Assembly (NCBI GenBank): GCA_003326205.1
Contig: LWTK01000084.1
Location: 186,001-250,000 of the forward strand
Source: Nostoc sp. ATCC 43529
GTDB lineage: Bacteria > Cyanobacteriota > Cyanobacteriia > Cyanobacteriales > Nostocaceae
Length of the DNA stretch: 64,000 bases
Direction of reading: 5' to 3'
The notes under the pieces are model-generated. The model saw nothing but the letters and a program-made list of their open reading frames with translations. It was not told where the DNA came from and searched no databases. The position numbers were made by a program, and so were the translations under genes. Positions within the stretch are counted from its first letter, which is position 1. Every line of letters begins with the position of its first letter. Below are positions 52,438 to 62,164 of the stretch, piece by piece.

Positions 52438-53916
52438 TTAAGCTTTAGCAGTTACGGCAACTTCTTTTGAGTTAATGCTAGAGTTAGTTAAACCACTAGA
52501 AATTGCATTGAATTTTTGTCTCAAAATAAGTTTATTGTTGTCAATATCTAAATTAGTATCTGTTTCTGCAATAACCCTCTTAATAAAATTAGTAAATGTA
52601 CTACTGTATTTTTTTCGTTTTTCGCCAAAATTGGGGATGCTATTTGTCAAAATTTGATGAATTTGAGACATAGGAATCCCTGCTTTTTTCAGCTGACTAG
52701 CTTGTTCATTATTCTGCTGTAATTTCTGCAAAATTTTCTGAGTTTTTTCGAATATTTCATCATTTAATAAATTATCTTCAGTTACTTCAGTAACTTGAAT
52801 ATCTTCTATTTTTGCTTGGGGAGCAGGTATAGGAATAAAGCGATCGCAAACAGATTTAAGGACACGATTCATTTGTCCTTCGTAAGCACATCCAATTACA
52901 GACTTGCCATATTCATGGAGTTTTTTAGCTAAAGCAGCAAAGGCACCATCCCCTGATACAATAACGAAAACTTCCAAAGTAGGGCGACTCTGAGCTAATT
53001 CCATGACATCAATTGCCAGTTGCATATCTGCTGCATTGCGTTTATGACTGTAGTCAAAAATTTGGACTGCTTCAATTCCCAGTTCTTGAATCTGATTCTT
53101 GAGTAGCCTTAAGCGCGAATCACTCCAGTCAGCATAAGCACATTGGATAGCAATTTTATTTACCATACCAACTTTTTCGACATCAGTTTGAATTTGTTTT
53201 AAAGAAAAATTTAAATTAGGCTCGTTTCTGCCCATTGTTAAATTTTCAATATCATAAAAAATAGCTGTATTGAACTTCTCAATTTTCGGTAGTTCATTAG
53301 CGCCATTACTAAACTCTTCTAAACGAATCTGGCACTGTTTTAAATCATGAAATTCAGTTATTAAAGATGTGGAATCCGAACTAATTGCTTGCTGTTTGAA
53401 CTGCCTAATTGTTGTGTTTAAATCTTTAAATTGTAAATTTGCTTGTTGTAATTCTTGCTGTAATTGCTCAGTTACTATCTTAATTTGAGTCTGAGTTTGA
53501 ACAGTCTGCTGCTGGAGTTCACCAAGAGTTTTGGAAAGCGTATGTTGGCGTTGCTGATAAGCTGCTACCAAAGCTTGCTGGACGATATTAAATTCTTTTG
53601 GAAATGTTTCGCGGTTGTAAATGTGTAAAACCGCTTCATAACCAGCGATCGCAATTTCCAAATTAATCGCAGGATTGCCTTGTTCAAAGCTTTGAATCGT
53701 TGTACTCAGTTTGACAATGACTCTGGCTATATTAATAGCATTGGCAGGTTCTTTAGTAAAGCGATCGCTTACCCATTTTCGTAACAGTAAAGCCAAATTA
53801 TCATTCAGTTTACTTAAGTTCTCTTGCAAAATTGGATATAATTCCTGATTTTGATATGTTGCTCTTAATAACCCAATCAGGAAAGTTTGTTCCTCGTTAG
53901 CAGCTTCATTTGGCAT
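52438..53916 (-). CDS. NYN-domain (PIN-fold) putative RNase with N-terminal helical repeat
   Basis: A 492-residue protein. The N-terminal part (1-125) includes a TPR-like unit (NLEIAIAGYEAVLHIYNRETFPKEF) of a kind common in cyanobacterial CHAT and TPR proteins. A coiled coil follows (125-205). The NYN domain (about 212-365) has its acidic residues: Asp222/Glu224 in FYDIENL, Asp297 in NAADMQLAID with Asp303, and Asp323 in VSGDGAF. The C-terminal part (about 385-475) resembles an RNA-binding OST-HTH-like fold. An RNA-cleaving role is likely from the family. The target is unknown, and no antitoxin gene is adjacent. Confidence 0.8.
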   Translation of the reverse strand: MPNEAANEEQTFLIGLLRATYQNQELYPILQENLSKLNDNLALLLRKWVSDRFTKEPANAINIARVIVKLSTTIQSFEQGNPAINLEIAIAGYEAVLHIYNRETFPKEFNIVQQALVAAYQQRQHTLSKTLGELQQQTVQTQTQIKIVTEQLQQELQQANLQFKDLNTTIRQFKQQAISSDSTSLITEFHDLKQCQIRLEEFSNGANELPKIEKFNTAIFYDIENLTMGRNEPNLNFSLKQIQTDVEKVGMVNKIAIQCAYADWSDSRLRLLKNQIQELGIEAVQIFDYSHKRNAADMQLAIDVMELAQSRPTLEVFVIVSGDGAFAALAKKLHEYGKSVIGCAYEGQMNRVLKSVCDRFIPIPAPQAKIEDIQVTEVTEDNLLNDEIFEKTQKILQKLQQNNEQASQLKKAGIPMSQIHQILTNSIPNFGEKRKKYSSTFTNFIKRVIAETDTNLDIDNNKLILRQKFNAISSGLTNSSINSKEVAVTAKA

Positions 53917-54060
53917 AGCTAAATCCCTAACAATGCACCTTTTGATTTAGTATTCCCAATTTTGTGTAGTATCTAACATAAAAATTCAGAATTCAAAACC
54001 TTCAAAATCAAGAAAAAAAAGATTTTATTATATAAATTCTGATTTTTAATACCTAACTCT

Positions 54061-54087
54061 TGTACAGACGCGATTCATCGCGTCTCA
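54061..54087. repeat. TGTACAGACGCGATTCATCGC repeat after the M15 gene
   Basis: A near-palindromic member of the GATTAATC family (GATTCATC variant), just beyond the stop of the peptidase gene. Confidence 0.8.
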
Positions 54088-54104
54088 TAATTTCTAACTT
54101 TTAC

Positions 54105-54977
54105 TTAAAGCGGTGTCACCCAATAACTAATACCTCTGACAAGTTTATTTTTCAAACCAAACAAAGGTAATTTGTCCTCGGATAAACCTATATAAGTCCA
54201 ATGTGGAACATCGTTTTCTACAGTTTGAAACCAACCATTTTCATTGAGGGCTTTTCTCTGTTGTTGGCTGGATACGCGTAAATCAATCGCTAACCCCCAG
54301 AGATGTTGTGAAGTTCCCGGAGGTGCAACTACACCAAGAATTTTTGTTTCTGTACCTTGTTGAACTCTTGCCAAAGTTTGATTATTTGCATATTTGTGCC
54401 AAAATCTTAAATTTGTATTGAAAGTGCGAGTACAATCTCCAGAACCATAACCAGATTTAAGTGGAATGTTTTCTAGCTTTCGCGCTTTATTCAAAGCGTC
54501 TGCAGCTGATTTTTGTAAATAACAATCTTTAGTTCCATCAACATGACCCATTGTTAAAGTAGTCTGGAAATCTTGGGTTTCTTTTTCATTAGCAAAAATT
54601 TCTTTTGGTGGTAATTTAATTGCTACATCTTGATTGACAAAAACTGAGCCGTATGTACGTAGCAAAGTATATTCATAAGTATTTGGCTGGGGAATTGTCG
54701 ATAAATTTTTGGCGATCGCTGCTAAAAAACGCTGTTCCTCGTTTAATTTTTGGTCGGGAATAAATGGTTGTGGCGTTAAATCTTTTGAAGTATCTGTGCA
54801 GGATACTAAATCACTGCTTAAACATGCGTTTAATGGTTGGGCACTTTTACCCAAACTATGATGGCTAATCTCATGACTAGCTACTAGGGCGAAAATCATC
54901 GAAATTACTATAGTGACAAAAGTTGCAATTTTGACAATTTTCTTATTTAAATACTTTTTGGTACTGATGGTTTTCAT
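54105..54977 (-). CDS. M15 (VanY-type) D-Ala-D-Ala carboxypeptidase-like protein
   Basis: A 290-residue protein with an N-terminal membrane anchor (about 13-33). Zinc-peptidase motifs are GYGSGDCTRTF, SQHLWGLAIDLRV (His and Asp ligands) and DVPHWTYIG (last His ligand). These match M15/VanY enzymes that trim D-Ala from peptidoglycan stems. The catalytic domain (about 140-275) should face the periplasm. Role in wall recycling or remodelling is inferred. It is divergent from mnmG. Confidence 0.82.
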   Translation of the reverse strand: MKTISTKKYLNKKIVKIATFVTIVISMIFALVASHEISHHSLGKSAQPLNACLSSDLVSCTDTSKDLTPQPFIPDQKLNEEQRFLAAIAKNLSTIPQPNTYEYTLLRTYGSVFVNQDVAIKLPPKEIFANEKETQDFQTTLTMGHVDGTKDCYLQKSAADALNKARKLENIPLKSGYGSGDCTRTFNTNLRFWHKYANNQTLARVQQGTETKILGVVAPPGTSQHLWGLAIDLRVSSQQQRKALNENGWFQTVENDVPHWTYIGLSEDKLPLFGLKNKLVRGISYWVTPL

Positions 54978-55371
54978 TTTTAATATTTACCTAAATATAG
55001 TTAAAATTAATCTTCATAGTATTTTTGTGTCAATCAGGTATTTCTAGATTAGAAACTATGAGTTAATAACAATAATTGAACTCAAAATTATTTACACAGT
55101 TAGGGGCGCACAGCTGTGCGCCCCTACTACATCTGTGTGTATCTGTCGTCATATCTATAAGTTATCTATTTTGGCAAGATGTTTAATCTACATCACGGCA
55201 GAAATCATGTGATTATCACTGACAAGATGAAAAATCTTTGTAAAAAATAGAAATCTCTTTGTTATTGAGTAATAGTAAATTTGATAACTTATTTATTAGT
55301 AGAGTTACATCCATGAAATCACTGGAAAGGTTAAAATTGGAGAGAACTTTCAGCTTGCTGTTCCTGTAAGT
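54978..55371. other. Divergent spacer with one perfect palindrome
   Basis: Holds the 26-bp palindrome at 55101-55126. The rest is AT-rich and should contain the mnmG and peptidase promoters, which I cannot place. Confidence 0.55.
55101..55126. repeat. 26-bp perfect palindrome (TAGGGGCGCACAG and complement)
   Basis: A family member of 15559-15586. The tenth base pair of the arm is C-G here and A-T there. Confidence 0.9.
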
Positions 55372-57294
55372 ATGACCATGCACAACTCTGTTGAATTCCA
55401 AGACGCTTTTGATGTAATTGTCGTCGGTGCAGGTCACTCCGGTTGCGAAGCAGCTCTCGCCTCTGCCCGCCTCGGTTGTCGTACCTTGCTATTGACGCTC
55501 AATTTGGATAAAATCGCTTGGCAACCTTGTAACCCAGCAGTGGGTGGCCCGGCGAAATCCCAGTTGACCCATGAGGTAGATGCACTGGGTGGGGAAATTG
55601 GCAAAATGGCAGACCGCACATACTTGCAAAAGCGCATCCTCAACTCTTCACGAGGGCCTGCTGTTTGGGCTTTACGCGCCCAAACTGATAAGCGGGAATA
55701 TGCGGCGGTGATGAAAAATATTGTGGAAAACCAAGAAAATCTGACCATCCGTGAAAGTATGGCAGTAGATTTGGTGTTGGGGGCTAACGATGAAGTCATC
55801 GGCGTGGAAACTTATTTTGGTGTGGCGTTCCAATGCAAAGCCGTCATTTTGACAACTGGCACCTTTTTGGGTGGGAAAATTTGGGTAGGTAATAAATCAA
55901 TGCCAGCCGGACGAGCTGGTGAATTTGCCGCTGAGGGACTGACGCAAACCCTGAATCGCTTGGGATTTGAAACCGGCAGACTCAAAACTGGAACCCCAGC
56001 CAGGGTAGACAAGCGATCGGTAGATTATAGTAAAATGCAAATTCAGCCAGGGGATGAAGATGTGCGCTGGTTTAGCTTTGACCCCGATATGTGGGTAGAA
56101 CGCGAGCAAATGCCTTGCTACATTACCCGTACAACTACTGAAACTCATCGCTTAATACAAGAAAATTTACACCTATCTCCAGTTTATGGTGGTTGGGTGG
56201 AAGCCAAAGGGCCCCGTTATTGTCCCAGTATTGAAGATAAGATTGTGCGTTTTACTGATAAAGAAAGCCATCAAATCTTTATTGAACCCGAAGGACGAGA
56301 TATACCCGAACTTTATATTCAAGGCTTTTCTACAGGGTTGCCAGAAAATCTGCAACTACAAATGTTGCGGAGTCTCCCCGGTCTGGAAAAATGCGTAATG
56401 CTGCGTCCGGCTTATGCTGTGGAATATGACTATTTACCTGCAACCCAGTGTTATCCCACACTGATGACTAAGAAAATAGCAGGGCTGTTTTGTGCTGGGC
56501 AGATTAACGGCACCACAGGCTATGAAGAAGCCGCGGCTCAAGGCCTTGTGGCAGGAATTAACGCAGCTCGGTTTGTGAATTCCCAGGAAATGATTGTTTT
56601 TCCCCGCGAACAAAGTTACATCGGGACGCTAGTTGATGACTTGTGTACCAAAGACCTGCGGGAACCTTACCGAATGCTAACTAGTAGGTCAGAGTATCGG
56701 TTGATTTTGCGTTCTGACAACGCCGACCAACGCCTGACACCTTTGGGACGGGAAATTGGTTTAATTGACGATCGCCGTTGGAATTTATTTACCCAAAAAC
56801 AAACCCAGATTACCACAGAAAAATCGCGGCTATCCAACACCCGCATTAAAGAACATGATGAAATTGGTATAGCGATCGCATCTCATACTCAGCAAGCAAT
56901 CAAAGGTTCAATTACCTTAAACGACTTACTGCGGCGTCCGGGATTTCATTACGTTGACCTCGATAGGTTCGGACTGGGAAACCCCGAACTCAACCGCGCC
57001 GAAAAAGAAGGCGCAGAAATTGACATCAAATATTCTGGATATCTTGCTAGGCAACAAAATCAGATCGACCAAATCGCCCGCCAAGCCCACCGCCAGTTAC
57101 CTGCGGATTTGGATTATACAAAAATTGATACTCTTTCCAAAGAAGCGCGGGAAAAACTGACTCACGTAAAACCACTCACGCTCGGTCAAGCTGCACGTAT
57201 AGGTGGTGTCAATCCAGCCGATATTAACGCCTTGTTATTATATCTGGAATTGCGTAAAACAAAGAGCCAGCGAGAGTTTACAGCGTTAATTTAA
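55372..57294 (+). CDS. mnmG: tRNA uridine-5-carboxymethylaminomethyl modification enzyme MnmG (GidA)
   Basis: A 640-residue FAD protein that, with MnmE, modifies the wobble uridine of several tRNAs. The dinucleotide-binding motif DVIVVGAGHSGCEAALA lies at the N-terminus. NPAVGGPAKSQLTHEVDALGGEIG, GRLKTGTPARV, YCPSIEDKI and GQINGTTGYEEAAAQGL are all present and the length is standard. ATG 55372 or 55378 could be used; both precede the conserved part by about 15 residues. mnmE is not in the window. Confidence 0.97.
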   Translation: MTMHNSVEFQDAFDVIVVGAGHSGCEAALASARLGCRTLLLTLNLDKIAWQPCNPAVGGPAKSQLTHEVDALGGEIGKMADRTYLQKRILNSSRGPAVWALRAQTDKREYAAVMKNIVENQENLTIRESMAVDLVLGANDEVIGVETYFGVAFQCKAVILTTGTFLGGKIWVGNKSMPAGRAGEFAAEGLTQTLNRLGFETGRLKTGTPARVDKRSVDYSKMQIQPGDEDVRWFSFDPDMWVEREQMPCYITRTTTETHRLIQENLHLSPVYGGWVEAKGPRYCPSIEDKIVRFTDKESHQIFIEPEGRDIPELYIQGFSTGLPENLQLQMLRSLPGLEKCVMLRPAYAVEYDYLPATQCYPTLMTKKIAGLFCAGQINGTTGYEEAAAQGLVAGINAARFVNSQEMIVFPREQSYIGTLVDDLCTKDLREPYRMLTSRSEYRLILRSDNADQRLTPLGREIGLIDDRRWNLFTQKQTQITTEKSRLSNTRIKEHDEIGIAIASHTQQAIKGSITLNDLLRRPGFHYVDLDRFGLGNPELNRAEKEGAEIDIKYSGYLARQQNQIDQIARQAHRQLPADLDYTKIDTLSKEAREKLTHVKPLTLGQAARIGGVNPADINALLLYLELRKTKSQREFTALI

Positions 57295-57523
57295 CGAAAA
57301 CTTTATAAAGGGCGAGTATAGTAGAAAAGAGCGAGATGGGTATGATAGATGACATAAGTCTTAGTACTGCCCTCGTTAACAATCCCCAGATTGAAGTTGA
57401 TTTTAATACCACCGCTCAATAACTCGTCTTCATCAGACGGGGAATTGACTATTCAATGGAAAATCTTGATTAAAAGGCAGTAGGAGCGGCGTTTCCCTGT
57501 CCTAGCAACAACCCAAAACGTCT

Positions 57524-58900
57524 ATGTTACAACAAGCCACGACCCGTCTCATAGTTCCAGAACCATCAGAAGATTTAATCGCCAACGAACCTTGGTCGAT
57601 AGAAAATTATGCTGATGGCTTAATGGATGAACTCTTTGCGGATATCGACTACATTCTCGATGCTAGTGGTAATCTGGCTTCTCAAACCTTTAGGCAAAGT
57701 AGTCAGAAAAAATCGAGCCAGTCCGTTGGCGGGGTTTCTTCCGAAGTTCAGAACGGCGGTTTGGGCCGCTCTGGCTTCTCTCCAGTTGTAGCAACTGGCG
57801 CTCTTAACCCACTGCAAACAGTTACCATGCCGCAGGTTATCTCAGCAAACACAGCCAATAATTCGGGCCAGTCAGTTACTCAAGCTAACCACAAGCAATT
57901 GAGTACTGTTGTGTTTGACACCGCCACCGTAAAACCAGTTATTAGAAAGCGCCACAAAAGCAGTTCTGCTTTGGGCAAACTGCTGATTGCCGGAACAACA
58001 TTAGGCGTGGCGATCGCCAGTATGATTTACATGGTACAGTCTGGCGTTGTCCATCTTTTAAATGCCAAATTGCCCGAATCAGCTCTTGTACTGTCACAAC
58101 AGTCAGAAGTGTCGGCAAAGCCAGAAATTGAGGCAGAGTTAGTTGATTACATGCTCAGCGCTCTATCAGTTATAGATAAGCAAGGTGCAAAAAATCATCA
58201 AAACTATGTCAGACCTGGATTTTACAGTCAAACCAGTACTAGCCAAATAGCTGTTGCCAACCAGCTACCAACTAATAACCTACCACCACTGCCACCTTTA
58301 GCAGCTAACAGCACATCACCAATTCCTAGCCGTGGCAACGTTGTCGAACGCATCTACGTGCGTACCCCAATGCGCTACGCTCTCCCAGCGATTCCTGGTA
58401 GTCCCACACTTTTGCCACAAGTTGCCACAGCATTGCAAGGTTCTCAACCTAATGTTGTGAAAACTGCCTTGAATACTGTGCGACAAGCTGCTAAACCCGC
58501 CACTGTCAATATGTTAGCTGCGGCTGTACGCCCAGACATCAAAGGTGTGGCTACAAAAACTGCACCTATTACTGTGCGCCAAACACCCAACCCCCTACCA
58601 GCATTACCAGTTGTACCATTACGTGCAGCACTCGCACCAGAACCAGAACCAACTATCACCCAGCATCAAGTGTATTTGCCAACTGCGATCGCCGAGACTC
58701 CGAGTAGTACATTGGAAGGATTGCTAGAGTTAGGCAATAAATCTGCTGCTTTGTTTAAAATTGATGGCGTGACTCGCCGCATCAATATGGGTGAAACCAT
58801 TGGTTCTAGTGGTTGGACACTTGTAGATGTTAGCAATGGCGAAGCAGTCATCAGGCGTAACGGCGAAGTGCGATCGATTTACGCAGGGCAGAAATTGTAA
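57524..58900 (+). CDS. Single-pass membrane protein with a C-terminal GspC/PilP-like domain
   Basis: A 458-residue protein. The polar N-terminus (1-145) is followed by one membrane helix (about 150-172, LLIAGTTLGVAIASMIYMV). A long Pro/Ala/Val-rich linker (175-395) leads to a C-terminal beta domain (about 396-458). That domain reads LLELGNKSAALFKIDGVTRRINMGETIGSSGWTLVDVSNGEAVIRRNGEVRSIYAGQ. This end resembles the small homology-region folds of GspC/PilP proteins that link secretion or pilus machines across the envelope. The link is by fold pattern only. A role in pilus or secretion assembly is inference. Confidence 0.7.
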   Translation: MLQQATTRLIVPEPSEDLIANEPWSIENYADGLMDELFADIDYILDASGNLASQTFRQSSQKKSSQSVGGVSSEVQNGGLGRSGFSPVVATGALNPLQTVTMPQVISANTANNSGQSVTQANHKQLSTVVFDTATVKPVIRKRHKSSSALGKLLIAGTTLGVAIASMIYMVQSGVVHLLNAKLPESALVLSQQSEVSAKPEIEAELVDYMLSALSVIDKQGAKNHQNYVRPGFYSQTSTSQIAVANQLPTNNLPPLPPLAANSTSPIPSRGNVVERIYVRTPMRYALPAIPGSPTLLPQVATALQGSQPNVVKTALNTVRQAAKPATVNMLAAAVRPDIKGVATKTAPITVRQTPNPLPALPVVPLRAALAPEPEPTITQHQVYLPTAIAETPSSTLEGLLELGNKSAALFKIDGVTRRINMGETIGSSGWTLVDVSNGEAVIRRNGEVRSIYAGQKL

Positions 58901-59391
58901 GAATTTCCAGAAAATATAGCAGGTAATAGACAACAGGCAAAGAAAGTCTTTTGGTGTCTGTGTTTTAAGCTAACGCGCCTACATATTGCACAAACTCCGT
59001 GTAGACCGTCATTAGTCATTAGTCATTTGTGTTTACCAAGGACAAAGGACAATTGACTTAGGACAACCTCACCAGTTGATGTGCAATCTTATTTGCGTAA
59101 CAGCTTACCAACGGTTTATGTCCTAACCTAGCTGGCAACTGCTATATCTACTAAAAATTTTTAGTCTATTTCAGTAGACTTTACCTGTTAGCCTTGAACT
59201 TGAATTCAAGGGCATCACTAACAAGCAAAATGTTTTAATCTTCTGCGGTCTTAATGATATCATGTTTGCCTAATCACTTATCAAAAAACTCTCCGCGTCC
59301 CTGCATCCCAACATCAGCCCTCATGATAAGTGTTCAACCAGAAACCAGATCGCAATCCAAAATCTAAAATCCAAAATTTGACAGCACAGAA
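58901..59391. other. 491-base spacer with short repeats
   Basis: Holds GTCATTAGTCATTAGTCATT and GGACAAAGGACAATTGAC repeat tracts near 59008-59065. No gene or terminator is clear. Confidence 0.5.
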
Positions 59392-60963
59392 TTAGCTTCT
59401 CAGTGGTGGATAAATTTCAAAATGAATATGATGATCGTGACCAACCAAATATGTACAAAGCCCCTCTGTAATTAGCCTTGGATCGTTAAAGAAAACTGCC
59501 CCTGGCTTTACTAACTTGTGCTTGCGAATAGATTTAAGAATAGCTCGTGTAGCATCTCCATCGTATTCAGAACTCGACCAAAAAATACCGCCAAAAGCTC
59601 CATTCTTTTTGGGCAAGAAAACATCGCACATCATACCCGTTTCATGTCCGTGATGGTCGGGAGTATCTCCTCCATGAGGAAGGCTAACATCATTAATTGC
59701 AAATAAACCAGCTTCGGGATGAGTTTTACGATAACTATTTTGATAGTCTTGGGCAATTTCTTTAATTGCGTCAGCTAACCAATGCGTTCCATAATCGTGG
59801 TTATCTTCAGTTTGTGCCAGTTCACCGTTAATTAAACCATTGTCTGGGTCGCTTTTTGGCATTAATACCCACTGTGGCGCGTTAGCTGCTTGCAGCCATC
59901 GATGAGTCATTTGACCGACATCAACTCGACCATCACCATTAACAGTACTACGACCAGCAATGATTGATTGAAATAGTTTGATGGCGTCAAATAATCCTCT
60001 GTTTATGGTTGCAGTGTTAGGATCGCCTAGCCAGGTGTAGCCTAGCTCATACAATCGTGCTTTAACTGCCTTAACATCATTAGCTTTATTGACTCCACCA
60101 ATTCCTACACTACCAGTGAGTTGAATCACCTTCGCTCCTGATACACTGGATACTGTAGGTTGTTGAGTTTGTTCATCGTCGTTGTTATCAAAAGGGACAA
60201 CAACTTTAATGGCGATCGCTAGAGTTCGATCCTCTACACTAAGAATTATGCGGCGATCGCCCTCTTGTTTAAACACGAAATCAAATTGCCACTTCCCGCC
60301 CTCTTGAATTGGTACACTTGGCGCTGGAAATTTGTCATCAATAGTTATCGACAAAACTTTCCCGCTATCAGCTAAAGGTGCCACACCTTCAACCCGAAAA
60401 CTTTGCCCTACTTCCACTTCTTGAGGCGCACGAATTAACTGTAGTTTTTCCACTGGGGGAAGAATAGAAACCCCACTTGCATTAGCCAGTAAACTCTGCG
60501 CTTCTGGCAGCAAATTTACAACTTTAGCGACATAGTTTGGATCAGATGAATAACCTTTACCCTTGATAAAGCCAAGAAAATTTTCTGGTGTGTTGGTATA
60601 ATCTTCTAAACCTTTATAGGGAGTGCGAGTTAAAAACTTCCAATAACCAATAATAAAAGCGTCTATATTTGTGAATTTACAAAACTCAACTTCTTCTGGC
60701 TCCGAAGGAACTTTAATTTTTAAGGGTTCGGCAAACCCCTCCATATCAGGAAATCGCCATTTTAATCCCCCAAAATTGTTAGCCTTAATAGCAAGTTCGC
60801 TTTCAGTTCTCGCAGACTCTAATAACCATTGAGCAAGGGTAACTTCTTTTAATATTTGCCGATTATTATCGGTAATTTTTTCAGATGGAATACCAACTTT
60901 AGTCAAAATTTCTTTTAAGTCTTTTTGCAGATAGTTATTAACCAAATCCTTTAGCAATGACAT
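59392..60963 (-). CDS. Two-domain peptidoglycan hydrolase: GH73 glucosaminidase plus LAS-type endopeptidase-like domain
   Basis: A 523-residue protein. A GH73-like glucosaminidase domain (about 25-165) has TLAQWLLESARTESELAIKANNFGGLKW, with Glu49 a likely catalytic residue. A beta-sandwich-like linker (170-255), a helical peptidoglycan-binding-like repeat (285-355) and a C-terminal metallopeptidase-like domain (385-523) follow. The last has SLPHGGDTPDHHGHETGMMCDVF and HDHHIHFEI, the zinc pattern of MepA/LAS enzymes. There is no signal peptide: the N-terminus is MSLLKDLVNNYLQKDLKE. It is downstream of, and on the same strand as, an amidase that also lacks one. Confidence 0.78.
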   Translation of the reverse strand: MSLLKDLVNNYLQKDLKEILTKVGIPSEKITDNNRQILKEVTLAQWLLESARTESELAIKANNFGGLKWRFPDMEGFAEPLKIKVPSEPEEVEFCKFTNIDAFIIGYWKFLTRTPYKGLEDYTNTPENFLGFIKGKGYSSDPNYVAKVVNLLPEAQSLLANASGVSILPPVEKLQLIRAPQEVEVGQSFRVEGVAPLADSGKVLSITIDDKFPAPSVPIQEGGKWQFDFVFKQEGDRRIILSVEDRTLAIAIKVVVPFDNNDDEQTQQPTVSSVSGAKVIQLTGSVGIGGVNKANDVKAVKARLYELGYTWLGDPNTATINRGLFDAIKLFQSIIAGRSTVNGDGRVDVGQMTHRWLQAANAPQWVLMPKSDPDNGLINGELAQTEDNHDYGTHWLADAIKEIAQDYQNSYRKTHPEAGLFAINDVSLPHGGDTPDHHGHETGMMCDVFLPKKNGAFGGIFWSSSEYDGDATRAILKSIRKHKLVKPGAVFFNDPRLITEGLCTYLVGHDHHIHFEIYPPLRS

Positions 60964-61021
60964 AATTTACCTTTTACAAAATACTGAAATTTAATTTATA
61001 CGAAGCAGAATGAATAGATTC

Positions 61022-61054
61022 AGATATCCGACTTCTATAAGAAGTCGGATATCT
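61022..61054. repeat. AGATnnCC(G/A)ACTT palindrome, copy 3
   Basis: AGATATCCGACTTCT and its exact complement around a three-base loop, between the amidase and the two-domain hydrolase genes. It could attenuate transcription between them. Confidence 0.9.
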
Positions 61055-61121
61055 AATTATTCCCTTAACAGTCATCAGTCAACAATCAACGTGAAATCCC
61101 ACACCCTTGTAGCGGTTGACA

Positions 61122-61886
61122 TTAATCTTTTTCTATCACTTTGCTATGTCCAGCAAAAACAAAATGTTCATTTCGATTACCTTTATTTTTATCAGGCCAC
61201 TTAACCCAATAATGATTTTCCTCGAAACGGACATCTAAAACTGGGTAATCCCCTGGCTCGATATCAATTAAAGATTCTTTTGGAAGGTCTGAAGCCTGTT
61301 CTGTAGAAGGCTTGAGGACAGTTTTTGTAGTAATTTCCAAAACGTATTTCTTATCAGATTTATGTTCATCATCACTTGACTCACCAATTAATCCATCTTT
61401 AATCGCTTCCGCCATTTTTTCAGCATCAAAGCGATTCATATCTGTTGTAGAATCACAAAAACAGCACTCAATTAAAATAGCTGGCATTTGTGTATTCTTC
61501 AGAACGAAGAAACCTGTGTTTTTAACTCCTCTAGTATTAAAACCAAGTTTAACAATCTCTTTGAGAACTGATTGAGCAATACCTTTTGATGCATTACTAA
61601 TGGCAAAAATTTCTGTGCCATTGGCTTTAGTGTTGAATTTATTAAAGTGAATCGAAACAAAAACATTAACGTTATTGGCATTTGCCTTATTAGCTCGTTG
61701 TCTAAGAGAATCCGTAACACTGCTAGCGCTGGTAGAAGTGCAATCAATAGCGGTATGACCTGCTGCTTTGAGCTTTTGAATTAAATGTGTACCGACTGCT
61801 TTAGTTAAAATATCTTCTTGTTTAATGCCTGTTGCTCCTGTATCGTGAGGAGGGCAATTGTGTCCTATATCAATACCAAATTTCAT
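61122..61886 (-). CDS. N-acetylmuramoyl-L-alanine amidase (Amidase_3), no signal peptide
   Basis: A 254-residue amidase. The N-terminal catalytic domain (1-168) starts at once with KFGIDIGHN (zinc His9), followed by Glu24, SIHFN (His80) and the catalytic Glu140 in ILIECCF. The C-terminal 75 residues are a small beta domain (YWVKWPDKNKGN), perhaps a wall-binding module. No export signal precedes the domain, unlike AmiC-type cyanobacterial amidases. Its position next to the two-domain hydrolase suggests a joint lytic function. Confidence 0.87.
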   Translation of the reverse strand: MKFGIDIGHNCPPHDTGATGIKQEDILTKAVGTHLIQKLKAAGHTAIDCTSTSASSVTDSLRQRANKANANNVNVFVSIHFNKFNTKANGTEIFAISNASKGIAQSVLKEIVKLGFNTRGVKNTGFFVLKNTQMPAILIECCFCDSTTDMNRFDAEKMAEAIKDGLIGESSDDEHKSDKKYVLEITTKTVLKPSTEQASDLPKESLIDIEPGDYPVLDVRFEENHYWVKWPDKNKGNRNEHFVFAGHSKVIEKD

Positions 61887-62164
61887 AGCATTAATCTCCT
61901 TGTTATAAATTTTGAGGTATCCATTATCTTCCTACAGTGTATTAATTATTAAGCCAAATGCAAGGCTCTATCAGTGAGAAAAAGTGAGTAATTACTGTAA
62001 AAATTTGTAACGGTTAACGTAATTATCTCTTAGAAAGCAGAAATCTCATAAGTCTAACCTATAAATAAAGCACGCTGACTAATGACGGTTTATTTTTTCC
62101 TGCATAAATAAATAATCTGAAAGTAAAAAACTAAAACCTACTGATAAAAAATAATCTCAAACTC

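Noticed and set aside
52438..53916. Toxin-antitoxin pair
   Set aside because: The NYN protein is large and multi-domain, and no small antitoxin-like gene is adjacent.
57335..57421. 28-codon reading frame MGMIDDIS...
   Set aside because: Too short, no recognised family and only a weak upstream signal. It could be real but cannot be supported.
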